A stretch of 7,245 nucleotides of DNA from Oscillospiraceae bacterium (GCA_015067375.1 SVMQ01000109.1:1-7245); one strand, 5' to 3'; counted from the first letter of the stretch, positions 1 to 4,933 are shown. Numbers and translations: made by a program. Notes: generated from the letters alone by a model not told the origin.

Positions 1-1
1 G

Positions 2-73
2 CATCTGCACTTTGAGACCCGTGTTGGCGGCGTGGCTCAGGATCCGTTCGGCTATACATACGAATATGTGTAA
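2..73 (+). CDS. M23 family metallopeptidase, C-terminal fragment (partial at 5' end)
   Basis: An open frame enters from the left edge and runs 23 codons to TAA at 71-73. It begins HLHFETRVGG and ends DPFGYTYEYV. The HLHFE(x)R block followed by a Gly, a DP and a final aromatic-rich strand is the typical C-terminus of LytM/M23 (lysostaphin-type) zinc endopeptidases. The HxH motif supplies a catalytic or zinc-binding histidine, and these enzymes cut peptidoglycan cross-bridges outside the membrane. The family is known from that motif; substrate and upstream domains cannot be seen. The next gene is convergent (405-950, minus), and two hairpins follow the stop at 104-166. The fragment is short, so the call rests on one motif, but the match is characteristic. 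Confidence 0.78.
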   Translation, partial: HLHFETRVGGVAQDPFGYTYEYV

Positions 74-103
74 GCAGGCGGCTGGATCAAATTGCATACA
101 ACA

Positions 104-128
104 AGGGGCGGAATATGTTTCCGCCCCT
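104..128 (+). terminator. GC-rich hairpin after the M23 gene, probable terminator
   Basis: A perfect 10-bp stem, AGGGGCGGAA (104-113) with TTCCGCCCCT (119-128) and a 5-nt TATGT loop, lies 30 bp after the peptidase stop. The downstream tract is AT-rich (atattatt) rather than a clean T run, so termination is plausible but not certain. The arms match the hairpins at 139-166, 4687-4709, 4756-4778 and 4969-4991. Confidence 0.6.
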
Positions 129-138
129 ATATTATTGC

Positions 139-166
139 AAAAGGGCGGATCACTCTCCGCCCCTTT
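139..166 (+). terminator. Second tandem GGGCGGA hairpin, probable terminator
   Basis: The left arm AAAGGGCGGA (139-148) pairs with TCCGCCCCTTT (156-166), with one C bulged and a short loop between. It follows 10 bp behind the first hairpin and is trailed by gttatt. It has the canonical layout of A residues before and T residues at the end of the stem, on the plus strand. It probably backs up the first hairpin in ending peptidase transcripts before they run into the convergent gene. Confidence 0.55.
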
Positions 167-193
167 GTTATTCGATCCTTGTTCCGTTATTGC

Positions 194-217
194 GGTCACG
201 GCAAGCCGTGACCCTAC
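194..217 (-). repeat. REP-like hairpin with GTAG foot, copy 1
   Basis: GGTCACGGC (194-202), an AA loop and GCCGTGACC (205-213) form a perfect 9-bp stem followed by CTAC (214-217). Read on the minus strand this is GTAG, then the hairpin, which is the organisation of REP elements mobilised or maintained by RAYT (TnpA-REP) proteins: a GTAG-type tetranucleotide at the foot of a palindrome. The left-arm sequence GTCACGG recurs at 228-234, so the right arm can also pair forward and form an alternative hairpin. No RAYT gene is in the window; the class assignment is by structure alone. Confidence 0.55.
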
Positions 218-238
218 GGGATGTGCCGTCACGGGTAT

Positions 239-262
239 GGTATGGGTCATGGTATGGGTCAT
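239..262 (+). repeat. 12-bp tandem duplication (GGTATGGGTCAT x2)
   Basis: Positions 239-250 and 251-262 are identical. The GGGTCAT part is also the left arm of the REP-like hairpin that follows (256-265). The duplication therefore looks like slippage or partial copying of a REP arm rather than an independent element. Confidence 0.7.
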
Positions 263-280
263 AGCACGCTATGACCCTAC
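256..280 (-). repeat. REP-like hairpin with GTAG foot, copy 2
   Basis: GGGTCATAGC (256-265), an AC loop and GCTATGACCC (268-277) form a perfect 10-bp stem, ending in TAC at 280. On the minus strand it reads GTAG, then GGTCATAGC, GT, GCTATGACC. Arm sequence differs from copy 1 but the geometry is the same: GTAG foot, GGTCA at the base, 2-nt loop. Both sit in the 3' intergenic space between convergent genes, a usual REP location. Its terminal GACCCTAC is the repeat unit of the array that begins here. Confidence 0.58.
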
Positions 281-384
281 AGACCCTGCAGACCCTACAG
301 ACCCTGCAGACCCTACGACCATGCAGACCCTCCAGACCCTACAAACCCTCCAGACCCTACGACCCTACGACCATGCAGACTATG
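273..384. repeat. 8-9 bp minisatellite, 13 units of GACCCTAC(A)/GACCCTGCA
   Basis: Thirteen consecutive units can be read: 273, 282, 291, 300, 309 (8 bp), 317, 326, 335, 344, 353 (8 bp), 361 (8 bp), 369 and 378 (partial). The first four alternate GACCCTACA and GACCCTGCA exactly; later units diverge (GACCATGCA, GACCCTCCA, AACCCTCCA). Unit length switches between 8 and 9 bp, so no reading frame is kept across the array, which argues against coding. The first unit is the right foot of the REP-like hairpin at 256-280. The 20 bp after the array contain a 10-bp GC palindrome (393-402) next to the stop of the minus-strand gene. Confidence 0.85.
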
Positions 385-404
385 TGAAACCACGCGGCCG
401 CGCG

Positions 405-950
405 TTATCTTGCGTACTCGGCTCTGCCTGTCTTGAAGAGGTTTCCACCCTCGCTGTCGATGGCAACGATCAGCGGAAATTTGTCGAACTTAAGCTTTTT
501 CACGCTCTCACAGCCAAGATCCTCGAACGCTATCACATCACATTCGGTTATGCACTTGCACGCAAGCGCGCCTGCACCGCCTATCGCACAGAAGTACACC
601 GCGCCGTTGCGTTGGATAGCATCGCATACCGCGTCGGAGCGCTCGCCCTTTCCTATCATCGCGGATAGTCCCATATCCAGAAACAGCGGCGAATACACGT
701 CCATCCTGCTTGATGTGGTGGGGCCGCATGAGCCTATCGCCATGCCGTCCTTTGCGGCAGTGGGGCCTGCATAGTAGATAGCAGCGCCGTCAAGCTCGTA
801 GGGCAGCGGCTCTCCACTGTCGATACACGCCTTGATGCGCTTGTGTGCCGCGTCGCGCGAGGTGTACACCGTGCCGCTCAGCAGCACCTTGTCACCTGCA
901 CGCAGAGTGCGCGCCTTTTCTTTAAGCTCGCTTGTGTTGAGTTCTATCAT
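405..950 (-). CDS. fumB: Fe-S class I fumarate hydratase / L(+)-tartrate dehydratase, beta subunit
   Basis: This 181-residue protein is the full usual length of the separate beta subunit of two-subunit class I hydro-lyases. These interconvert fumarate and malate, or dehydrate L-tartrate, in the cytosol with a 4Fe-4S cluster held by the alpha subunit. Family signatures are present: GPTTSSRMD at about 76-84, MIGKG at 98-102 and AIGGAGAL at 122-129, followed by an EDLGCESVKKL segment and a DSEGGN turn near the C-terminus. The ATG at 948-950 has AAAGG ten bases upstream. The divIVA-like gene lies upstream on the same strand, 67 bp away. The alpha subunit, commonly adjacent, is on neither side inside the window, so the partner must lie elsewhere. 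Fumarase and tartrate dehydratase cannot be told apart from this chain alone; the symbol is by family. Confidence 0.88.
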   Translation of the reverse strand: MIELNTSELKEKARTLRAGDKVLLSGTVYTSRDAAHKRIKACIDSGEPLPYELDGAAIYYAGPTAAKDGMAIGSCGPTTSSRMDVYSPLFLDMGLSAMIGKGERSDAVCDAIQRNGAVYFCAIGGAGALACKCITECDVIAFEDLGCESVKKLKFDKFPLIVAIDSEGGNLFKTGRAEYAR

Positions 951-976
951 TTCAGTACATCCTTTGTAACAATGCT

Positions 977-1004
977 AAGAGCCGAACAGTGTCGGCTCTT
1001 TTTT
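977..1004 (+). terminator. Hairpin with T tract on the plus strand, between two minus-strand genes
   Basis: AAGAGCCGA (977-985) pairs perfectly with TCGGCTCTT (992-1000) around a 6-nt loop, and the T run continues to 1004 on the plus strand. In that direction it is a canonical intrinsic terminator. The flanking genes are both on the minus strand, where the hairpin is followed by agcattg and lacks a U tract. It could stop antisense transcription entering the divIVA-like gene, act as a weak or processing hairpin between that gene and the fumarase beta gene, or both. Confidence 0.55.
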
Positions 1005-1017
1005 ATTCATAGTATTA

Positions 1018-2640
1018 TCAGAAACCGCCGAAGCCGCCGAACATATCGCCGCTCATATCGTCATCCGAAGAATCGCTGCTCGAACCGAAGTTCCAGATAG
1101 ACGAATCGTCAGCAGAGGGTGCTGCAGGATCAGCAGGCGCTTTCTCTTCTGCTGCAGGCTTCGATTCAGCCGCAGGAGCGTCATCTCCGACATTGCCCGA
1201 CTGCTCCATAGCCTCAAGCTGCTTCTGCAGGTCTGCCCACGGATTGGAGCTGTCAGAGCTGCTGTCAGTGGAGGTGACCGCTTCCACATCGTCATCCATG
1301 GATACGCTTGCAGCAGGTGCCATGCTGTTGAGCGCCGCCTCAGCCTCGCGCAGAGCCTTCATCAGGTCGTCCTCGGAGCTTGGCTCTTCCTCCACGTCAT
1401 CCATATCAAGGTCGGTGTTGATGGGCTTGACTGCAAATGCCTCCTCGGCTGCCTTGATGGTCTCAAGCAGCGACTCGTTGAGGTCTCCCATAGAGCCTGA
1501 GGGCATGGTCTGCGACAGCAGATCGTTGTCGAACGAGTCGTTGTATGCAGCCTCCGCAACGTCGGACACATCAAGCGGCTTGATCTCCTCTACGATCTCA
1601 TCATCGGCAGCAGGCTCGAAATCGTCGGTCAGCTCCTCTACCTTGATATCCTCGCCGCCCTTGAACAGATCCTCGCCAAAGAGGTTCTTCTGCTCGGGAT
1701 TAACAAGGGGAACAGCGTTCTCCTTCTCGTTGTTGTATATGGTCTGGGCAAGCTCATTGCCGCCCCATGCATCGTCAAATGTGGCAAGCTCATCGCTTGG
1801 CTCAGCTGCAGGCATTGCGTCAACAGCAGGAACATCGGATGCGCTCTCGGGCTGTGCTGCAGGCTCTTCAGCCGCTTCCTCAACGGGTGCAGGCTCTTCT
1901 GCTGCTTCTTCAACGGGAGCAGATTCTTCTGCGACTTCCTCAACAGCAGGCTCTTCCGCCTTTTCCTCTACGGGAGCAGGTGCAGCCTTGACCTCAACGG
2001 GAGCAGGCTTTGCAGCAGGCGCTTCTATCACAGGCACCTCAATGGCAGCGACCTCTGTGCCAAGCAGCTCGGCAGCGGACTCGCTGACGGTCTTGTAGCT
2101 TGCAGAGATAGCGTCAAGCTGTGCCTTTAGAGCTTCAAGGAATTTTTCGTTGTTGCTCTGCACGGCAGCGCGCTCAGCCTCCGCCTGTGCGATGATGGCA
2201 GCAGCCTTTTCATTCGCTTCGTCTATTATAACCTGAGCGTCGGACTTTGCCTTGTCGATGACCTCGGTATAAGCCTTCTGAGCCTCGGCGCTTACGCCCT
2301 TTCCGCTGATGAGCATATCGGACATCTTCTTGCGCTCGTCCTCAAGCTCTTTCTTGGCAGCGTCAAGGTCGGTCTTGTATTTTACGGCTCTCTCCTGCTC
2401 GATAGAAAGCTGCTTGTTGACCTCGGCAAGCTTCTCCTCGCCTGCCTTTTCGGCTGCCTTTATGCGGTCGTCCGCTTCCTCAGCGAGCTTTAAGGCTTCC
2501 TCGGTCTTTTTATTGTTAGCCTTCATGTCCTCTTCCATGGACTTCATCTTCTTGCGGACATCGCTTATGTAAGTGTTTACCTCATTTTTATCAAAGCCGC
2601 CTACGGCAACCGTCTTAAATCCGCCATCTCCAACAGCCAT
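1018..2640 (-). CDS. DivIVA-like acidic coiled-coil protein
   Basis: The 540-residue protein starts at an ATG with AGGAGG nine bases upstream. Residues 8-30 (FKTVAVGGFDKNEVNTYISD) resemble the DivIVA N-terminal membrane-binding motif, in which an aromatic/Gly loop precedes D-x-x-E-V. Residues about 27-165 are heptad-rich Lys/Glu/Ala coiled coil. Residues 203-270 are a Pro-Val-Glu-Ala linker containing four 9-10 residue repeats. Residues 270-460 are acidic and low-complexity. The tail holds a short helix (NPWADLQKQLEAME, 467-480) and ends in a Ser/Asp-rich stretch and MFGGFGGF. DivIVA proteins mark curved membrane at poles and septa and recruit division or wall enzymes; that role is inferred here. 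Typical DivIVA is 160-300 residues, so the long acidic C-terminus is unusual. It is divergent from ireB and upstream of the fumarase beta gene. A generic coiled-coil protein is the alternative. Confidence 0.66.
   Translation of the reverse strand: MAVGDGGFKTVAVGGFDKNEVNTYISDVRKKMKSMEEDMKANNKKTEEALKLAEEADDRIKAAEKAGEEKLAEVNKQLSIEQERAVKYKTDLDAAKKELEDERKKMSDMLISGKGVSAEAQKAYTEVIDKAKSDAQVIIDEANEKAAAIIAQAEAERAAVQSNNEKFLEALKAQLDAISASYKTVSESAAELLGTEVAAIEVPVIEAPAAKPAPVEVKAAPAPVEEKAEEPAVEEVAEESAPVEEAAEEPAPVEEAAEEPAAQPESASDVPAVDAMPAAEPSDELATFDDAWGGNELAQTIYNNEKENAVPLVNPEQKNLFGEDLFKGGEDIKVEELTDDFEPAADDEIVEEIKPLDVSDVAEAAYNDSFDNDLLSQTMPSGSMGDLNESLLETIKAAEEAFAVKPINTDLDMDDVEEEPSSEDDLMKALREAEAALNSMAPAASVSMDDDVEAVTSTDSSSDSSNPWADLQKQLEAMEQSGNVGDDAPAAESKPAAEEKAPADPAAPSADDSSIWNFGSSSDSSDDDMSGDMFGGFGGF
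1859..1975 (-). repeat. Four ~30-bp in-frame tandem repeats in the divIVA-like gene
   Basis: Units start at 1859 (30 bp), 1889 (30 bp), 1919 (27 bp) and 1946 (30 bp). They differ by a few bases and one codon deletion. They encode the PVEEAAEEPA-type decapeptides of the linker at residues about 222-261. Because each unit is a multiple of three, copy number can change without breaking the frame. Confidence 0.8.
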
Positions 2641-2724
2641 TCTGCATTTCCTCCTGAGTATGAAATAGTATGTAAATAACAGAGTAAAACAATGATAAAG
2701 TACATGATTTTACCGCTATACATC

Positions 2725-2753
2725 ATTATATCATAAAAAACCCATTTATACAA
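2725..2753 (-). promoter_or_regulatory. Sigma-A promoter for the divIVA-like gene
   Basis: On the minus strand, -35 TTGTAT (2748-2753) and -10 TATAAT (2725-2730) are separated by 17 bp. TGA directly before the -10 gives an extended TGnTATAAT. Transcription would start near 2718, leaving an 80-base leader before the ATG at 2640. The rest of the AT-rich stretch between this promoter and the opposite one (about 2754-2884) shows no gene or strong symmetry. Confidence 0.75.
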
Positions 2754-2884
2754 GTGTTTTAGCAAATTTTATAAATCCGTAGATTTTAAAAGCGGAATTT
2801 TGTAAGAATATCCAAACACAGAAAGTTTTTTTTGTGATAATTATAGATTTTCGATGCTGAAAGGCGATAAAATCAGAAAGGCTG

Positions 2885-2913
2885 TTGTAATTTGAGCAAA
2901 GAAAGTGTATAAT
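2885..2913 (+). promoter_or_regulatory. Sigma-A promoter for ireB
   Basis: TTGTAA (2885-2890), a 17-bp spacer and a consensus TATAAT (2908-2913) point at ireB. The start site would be near 2920, giving a leader of about 78 bases that contains two hairpins. A nearer TTGAGC (2892-2897) lies only 10 bp from the -10 and is not a usable -35. Confidence 0.7.
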
Positions 2914-2929
2914 AGACCTACAGAGTTAT

Positions 2930-2977
2930 GGCAGTGCGTCCGAGCGCCACTGCCGACCGTGTTCCGCGCGTGCGGAA
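2930..2977 (+). promoter_or_regulatory. Two-hairpin structured leader of ireB
   Basis: Hairpin A pairs GGCAGTG (2930-2936) with CACTGCC (2948-2954) and can extend by CG/CG inside the loop. Hairpin B pairs TTCCGC (2962-2967) with GCGGAA (2972-2977) around a 4-nt loop, ending four bases before the AGGAGG at 2981-2986. There is no U tract after either, so they are not terminators. They may stabilise the message or affect ribosome access. No known riboswitch class is recognised. Confidence 0.45.
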
Positions 2978-2997
2978 AAGAGGAGGTTAGATAATCC

Positions 2998-3243
2998 ATG
3001 ATAGATAAGACCATGACGTTCTCTGTTCATGACGACAGAGAAAATGAGATGAAAGAGATACTGACGACTGTTTATGACGCGCTCAAGCAGAAGGGCTACA
3101 ACCCCATAAACCAGCTGGTCGGCTATATCCTGTCGGAGGATCCTACATACATCACCACCTTCAACAATGCTAGGGGTCTTATCCGCCACATCGACCGCGA
3201 CGAGCTGCTTCAGGTGCTTGTCAAGTCCTACCTCGCAGATTGA
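2998..3243 (+). CDS. ireB: IreB family regulatory phosphoprotein
   Basis: The 81-residue protein matches the short IreB family (formerly UPF0297/YrzL) over its whole length: an N-terminal TMTF strand, a helix with [15 protein letters not shown], then [18 protein letters not shown], an NARGLIR segment and a final [13 protein letters not shown] helix. In Enterococcus, IreB is phosphorylated on N-terminal threonines by the PASTA kinase IreK and lowers cephalosporin tolerance. T5 and T7 are the candidate sites here, by position only. The ATG at 2998 has AGGAGG eleven bases upstream. The gene has its own promoter and a strong terminator, so it is a single-gene unit. The ruvX-like and DUF1292 genes that often accompany it in Bacillota are absent. 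It is divergent from the DivIVA-like gene. Confidence 0.92.
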   Translation: MIDKTMTFSVHDDRENEMKEILTTVYDALKQKGYNPINQLVGYILSEDPTYITTFNNARGLIRHIDRDELLQVLVKSYLAD

Positions 3244-3256
3244 TATGACAGCGATG

Positions 3257-3285
3257 CTGCCCCGTTTTTACGGGGCAGTTTTTTT
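3257..3285 (+). terminator. Intrinsic terminator of ireB
   Basis: CTGCCCCG (3257-3264) and CGGGGCAG (3271-3278) form a perfect 8-bp stem with a TTTTTA loop, followed by seven T residues (3279-3285). It begins 13 bp after the ireB stop. This is the cleanest rho-independent terminator in the window and separates ireB from the membrane-protein gene. Confidence 0.93.
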
Positions 3286-3315
3286 GAGCATCATGAACAA
3301 AATGTTAAAACCCCG

Positions 3316-3344
3316 TTGACATATATTTAAATATGTGTTAAAAT
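3316..3344 (+). promoter_or_regulatory. Near-consensus sigma-A promoter of the AI-2E-family gene
   Basis: A perfect TTGACA (3316-3321), 17-bp spacer and TAAAAT (3339-3344) lie 34 bp before the TTG start. A start near 3351 leaves a leader of about 28 bases. It sits just after the ireB terminator, so the downstream gene is independently transcribed. Confidence 0.85.
3319..3338 (+). promoter_or_regulatory. Palindrome filling the promoter spacer, candidate operator
   Basis: The 20 bp from 3319 to 3338 form an inverted repeat centred on TTTAAA, with nine of ten base pairs matching (the exception is T3322/G3335). It overlaps the last three bases of the -35 and ends directly before the -10. That is where a dimeric repressor would block RNA polymerase. 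An AT-rich spacer can form such symmetry by chance, so the operator role is inference. Confidence 0.4.
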
Positions 3345-3363
3345 AATCGTGTTCTACAAATAA

Positions 3364-3381
3364 AAAGGAGTGGTCTGATTG
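3364..3381 (+). promoter_or_regulatory. Ribosome binding site that selects a TTG start
   Basis: AAAGGAG (3364-3370) lies eight bases before TTG at 3379-3381. No ATG or GTG in this frame lies at a suitable distance, and starting here gives a short charged N-terminus followed at once by the first membrane segment, as in the family. Confidence 0.8.
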
Positions 3382-4680
3382 AAGCTGAACTGGAACACAA
3401 AATACACCACGATCGCTGCATATTGCCTTATCGTGATCTTTATTTCGATACTTTTCGTTGTGCTGATATTCAAGTATGAATTCTTTGCCGCCAAGCTGTC
3501 CTGGCTCATGGGCGTGCTTGCGCCGATCATCATAGGACTGGTGGTGGCGTATATCCTGAATCCCCTGATGATGTTCTTTGAGAATAAGCTCTTCGGCAAG
3601 ATCCGCGACCAAAAGGTCGTACTCAAAGACCCCAAGGCTGAAAATGCGGACAAGCTCATCGCCAAAAAGACAAGGTTCAGAAAAAAGCTTGCAAGAGCGC
3701 TGGCTATCATAGTGACCTATATCGTGATATTCGCGCTGCTGACTGCGCTTTGTGTTGCAGTGCTGCCGAACGTTGCACAAAGCATCGTCGATCTCACTCA
3801 GCAGATGCCGCAATATATCTCAAATCTCGAAAAGTACCTGCAGGATCTGTTCAAGAACAATCCCAGCATCTCCATGTTCGTGTCTGAAGAGTTCAGCGAG
3901 CTCAGCAATATCCTCATGAAGGTCACAGAATATATTGAGCCTATGGCTACCGACATCATCGGCACCGTTTCGTCAGGTCTGTTCGGAATGATCGCAAGCG
4001 TTTTCGTTGCACTCAAGAACGTTCTGGTCGGCTTCATCATCGCGATATACCTGCTGATCGGCAAGGAGCGTCTGCTCGCTCAGGCACGCAAGACGTTCTT
4101 TGCACTGTTCAAGAACGATAACTGTCAGCGCGCTCTGGCGGTAGGCGCAAAGACCCACAACATCTTCACGACCTATATCAACTCCAACCTGCTGGATGCG
4201 TTCATCATCTTCGCGGCTATGATGGTCGGCACTACCCTCATGGGGATCCCCTATGCGACCCTCGTTTCCGTCGTATGCGGCGTTACGAACCTGATACCGT
4301 TCTTCGGCCCGTTCATCGGCGCTATTCCCTGTGCTGTGCTGATAATCCTCGTTGACCCGATAAAGGTCGTGTGGTTCGCACTGTTCGTGCTGGTGCTGCA
4401 GCAGCTGGACGGAAACCTTATCAAGCCGCTGCTGTTCGGAGAATCCACAGGTCTGCCTGCTATCTGGGTGCTGGTGTCCATACTCGTGTGCGGCGGTCTG
4501 TTCGGCATGGTGGGTATGCTGCTGGGCGTGCCTGTATTCGCGGTCATCTACCTGCTGTTTGCTGAGTTCGTTTCCACAAAGCTCAAAAAGAAGCACCTGC
4601 CCACGGATACGGATAAATTCCACGACATCTCGATGTATAACAAGGAGTATGCGGAGCCTGAGGAGTCCGCGGCTGAATAA
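3379..4680 (+). CDS. AI-2E family (PerM/YtvI-type) membrane transporter
   Basis: This 433-residue protein is a polytopic membrane protein of the AI-2E exporter family. Hydrophobic segments lie at about 11-31, 41-61, 107-130, 198-227, 271-300, 303-325, 328-342 and 360-398. Between the third and fourth is a roughly 65-residue amphipathic region (130-195) typical of the family. Family motifs include NLIPFFGPFIGAIP (304-317) and QQLDGNLIKPLLFGESTGLP (341-360), followed by a GGLFGMVGMLLGVPVFAV segment. The tail (400-433) is hydrophilic and acidic. Members include the AI-2 exporter TqsA and proteins linked to Na+/H+ antiport or permease functions; the substrate here cannot be read from sequence. 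It is transcribed alone, between its own promoter and a hairpin at 4687, and is convergent with the diguanylate cyclase gene. Confidence 0.9.
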   Translation: MKLNWNTKYTTIAAYCLIVIFISILFVVLIFKYEFFAAKLSWLMGVLAPIIIGLVVAYILNPLMMFFENKLFGKIRDQKVVLKDPKAENADKLIAKKTRFRKKLARALAIIVTYIVIFALLTALCVAVLPNVAQSIVDLTQQMPQYISNLEKYLQDLFKNNPSISMFVSEEFSELSNILMKVTEYIEPMATDIIGTVSSGLFGMIASVFVALKNVLVGFIIAIYLLIGKERLLAQARKTFFALFKNDNCQRALAVGAKTHNIFTTYINSNLLDAFIIFAAMMVGTTLMGIPYATLVSVVCGVTNLIPFFGPFIGAIPCAVLIILVDPIKVVWFALFVLVLQQLDGNLIKPLLFGESTGLPAIWVLVSILVCGGLFGMVGMLLGVPVFAVIYLLFAEFVSTKLKKKHLPTDTDKFHDISMYNKEYAEPEESAAE

Positions 4681-4686
4681 CAACAA

Positions 4687-4716
4687 CAGGGCGGATATCC
4701 TCCGCCCTGCTCTTTT
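4687..4716 (+). terminator. Intrinsic terminator of the AI-2E-family gene
   Basis: CAGGGCGGA (4687-4695) and TCCGCCCTG (4701-4709) make a perfect 9-bp stem with a TATCC loop. The stem is followed by ctcttttat, a slightly interrupted U tract. It starts six bases after the TAA and shares its arms with the hairpins at 104, 139, 4756 and 4969. Confidence 0.8.
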
Positions 4717-4726
4717 ATATCCTGCA

Positions 4727-4748
4727 GCACACGGAAACGTGCGCTTTT
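4727..4748 (+). terminator. GAAA-loop hairpin with short T tract
   Basis: GCACACG (4727-4733) and CGTGCGC (4738-4744) pair with one A/C mismatch around a GAAA tetraloop, and TTTT follows (4745-4748). It could back up the hairpin at 4687. The single mismatch and short T run make it weaker. Confidence 0.45.
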
Positions 4749-4755
4749 ACACCAA

Positions 4756-4779
4756 AGGGACGGAATATATCCGCCCCTC
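4756..4779. repeat. 24-bp hairpin repeat, left copy
   Basis: AGGGACGGA (4756-4764), an ATATA loop and TCCGCCCCT (4770-4778) form a 9-bp stem with one A/C mismatch, plus a trailing C. Every base is identical to 4969-4992. Here no T tract follows, so it is not a terminator in itself. Confidence 0.85.
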
Positions 4780-4803
4780 AGCTTGTCGAAAAACCTAGTT
4801 TAT

Positions 4804-4824
4804 GCCCGCACAGCGGGCTTTTTT
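4804..4824 (+). terminator. Strong plus-strand terminator inside the foldback element
   Basis: GCCCGC (4804-4809) and GCGGGC (4813-4818) pair around ACA, and six T residues follow (4819-4824). The form is canonical for the plus strand. It may be the last barrier to read-through from the AI-2E-family gene. Its left arm can instead pair with TGCGGGC at 4911-4917. Confidence 0.7.
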
Positions 4825-4830
4825 AATAAC

Positions 4831-4861
4831 TTTTTTGGTGTGGCTTTGCCACACCAAAAAA
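4831..4861. repeat. Perfect 14-bp palindrome with T-leading, A-trailing arms
   Basis: Positions 4831-4844 (six T, then GGTGTGGC) and 4848-4861 (GCCACACC, then six A) are exact reverse complements around a TTT loop. On both strands the T run precedes the stem and the A run follows it, the reverse of an intrinsic terminator. It is therefore more likely a structural part of the repeat element or a protein site than a transcription stop. Confidence 0.75.
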
Positions 4862-4868
4862 CACTTCT

Positions 4869-4926
4869 ATCCGCACAACTGTGCGAATTGGCGGCTATGC
4901 TGCCAATGAGTGCGGGCAGTGCGGAT
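4869..4926. repeat. Cluster of competing inverted repeats
   Basis: CGCACA/TGTGCG (4872-4877 with 4880-4885) and ATTGGCGGC/GCTGCCAAT (4887-4895 with 4899-4907, one G-U pair) form adjacent hairpins. The outer ATCCGCAC (4869-4876) can also close the whole block by pairing with GTGCGGAT (4919-4926), which would compete with the first small hairpin. The alternatives look like the fold of a structured DNA or RNA element. Confidence 0.5.
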
Positions 4927-4933
4927 GTTTCGG

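Noticed and set aside
273..384. Possible CRISPR-like array
   Set aside because: Units are 8-9 bp and contiguous, with no unique spacers and no cas genes.
12..668. Plus-strand open frame of 218 codons with DPTDPA repeats
   Set aside because: It crosses the peptidase stop region, the hairpins and the minisatellite and then runs antisense through the fumarase beta gene. The repeat units switch between 8 and 9 bp, so no periodic protein is maintained, and there is no ribosome binding site.
1193..2098. Plus-strand open frame of 301 codons, Ser/Ala-rich
   Set aside because: It is the antisense shadow of the Glu/Ala-rich divIVA-like gene; biased composition keeps the opposite strand open.
2840..2845. 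Second minus-strand -10 (TATAAT) for the divIVA-like gene
   Set aside because: No acceptable -35 lies 16-18 bp upstream, and the promoter at 2725-2753 is better on all counts.
2892..2897. TTGAGC as the -35 of ireB
   Set aside because: It is only 10 bp from the TATAAT; TTGTAA at 2885-2890 gives the correct 17-bp spacing.
4371..4565. Plus-strand 64-codon frame inside the transporter gene
   Set aside because: It overlaps the well-supported transporter frame completely, is Arg/Ala-rich as expected of a shifted frame, and has no independent signals.
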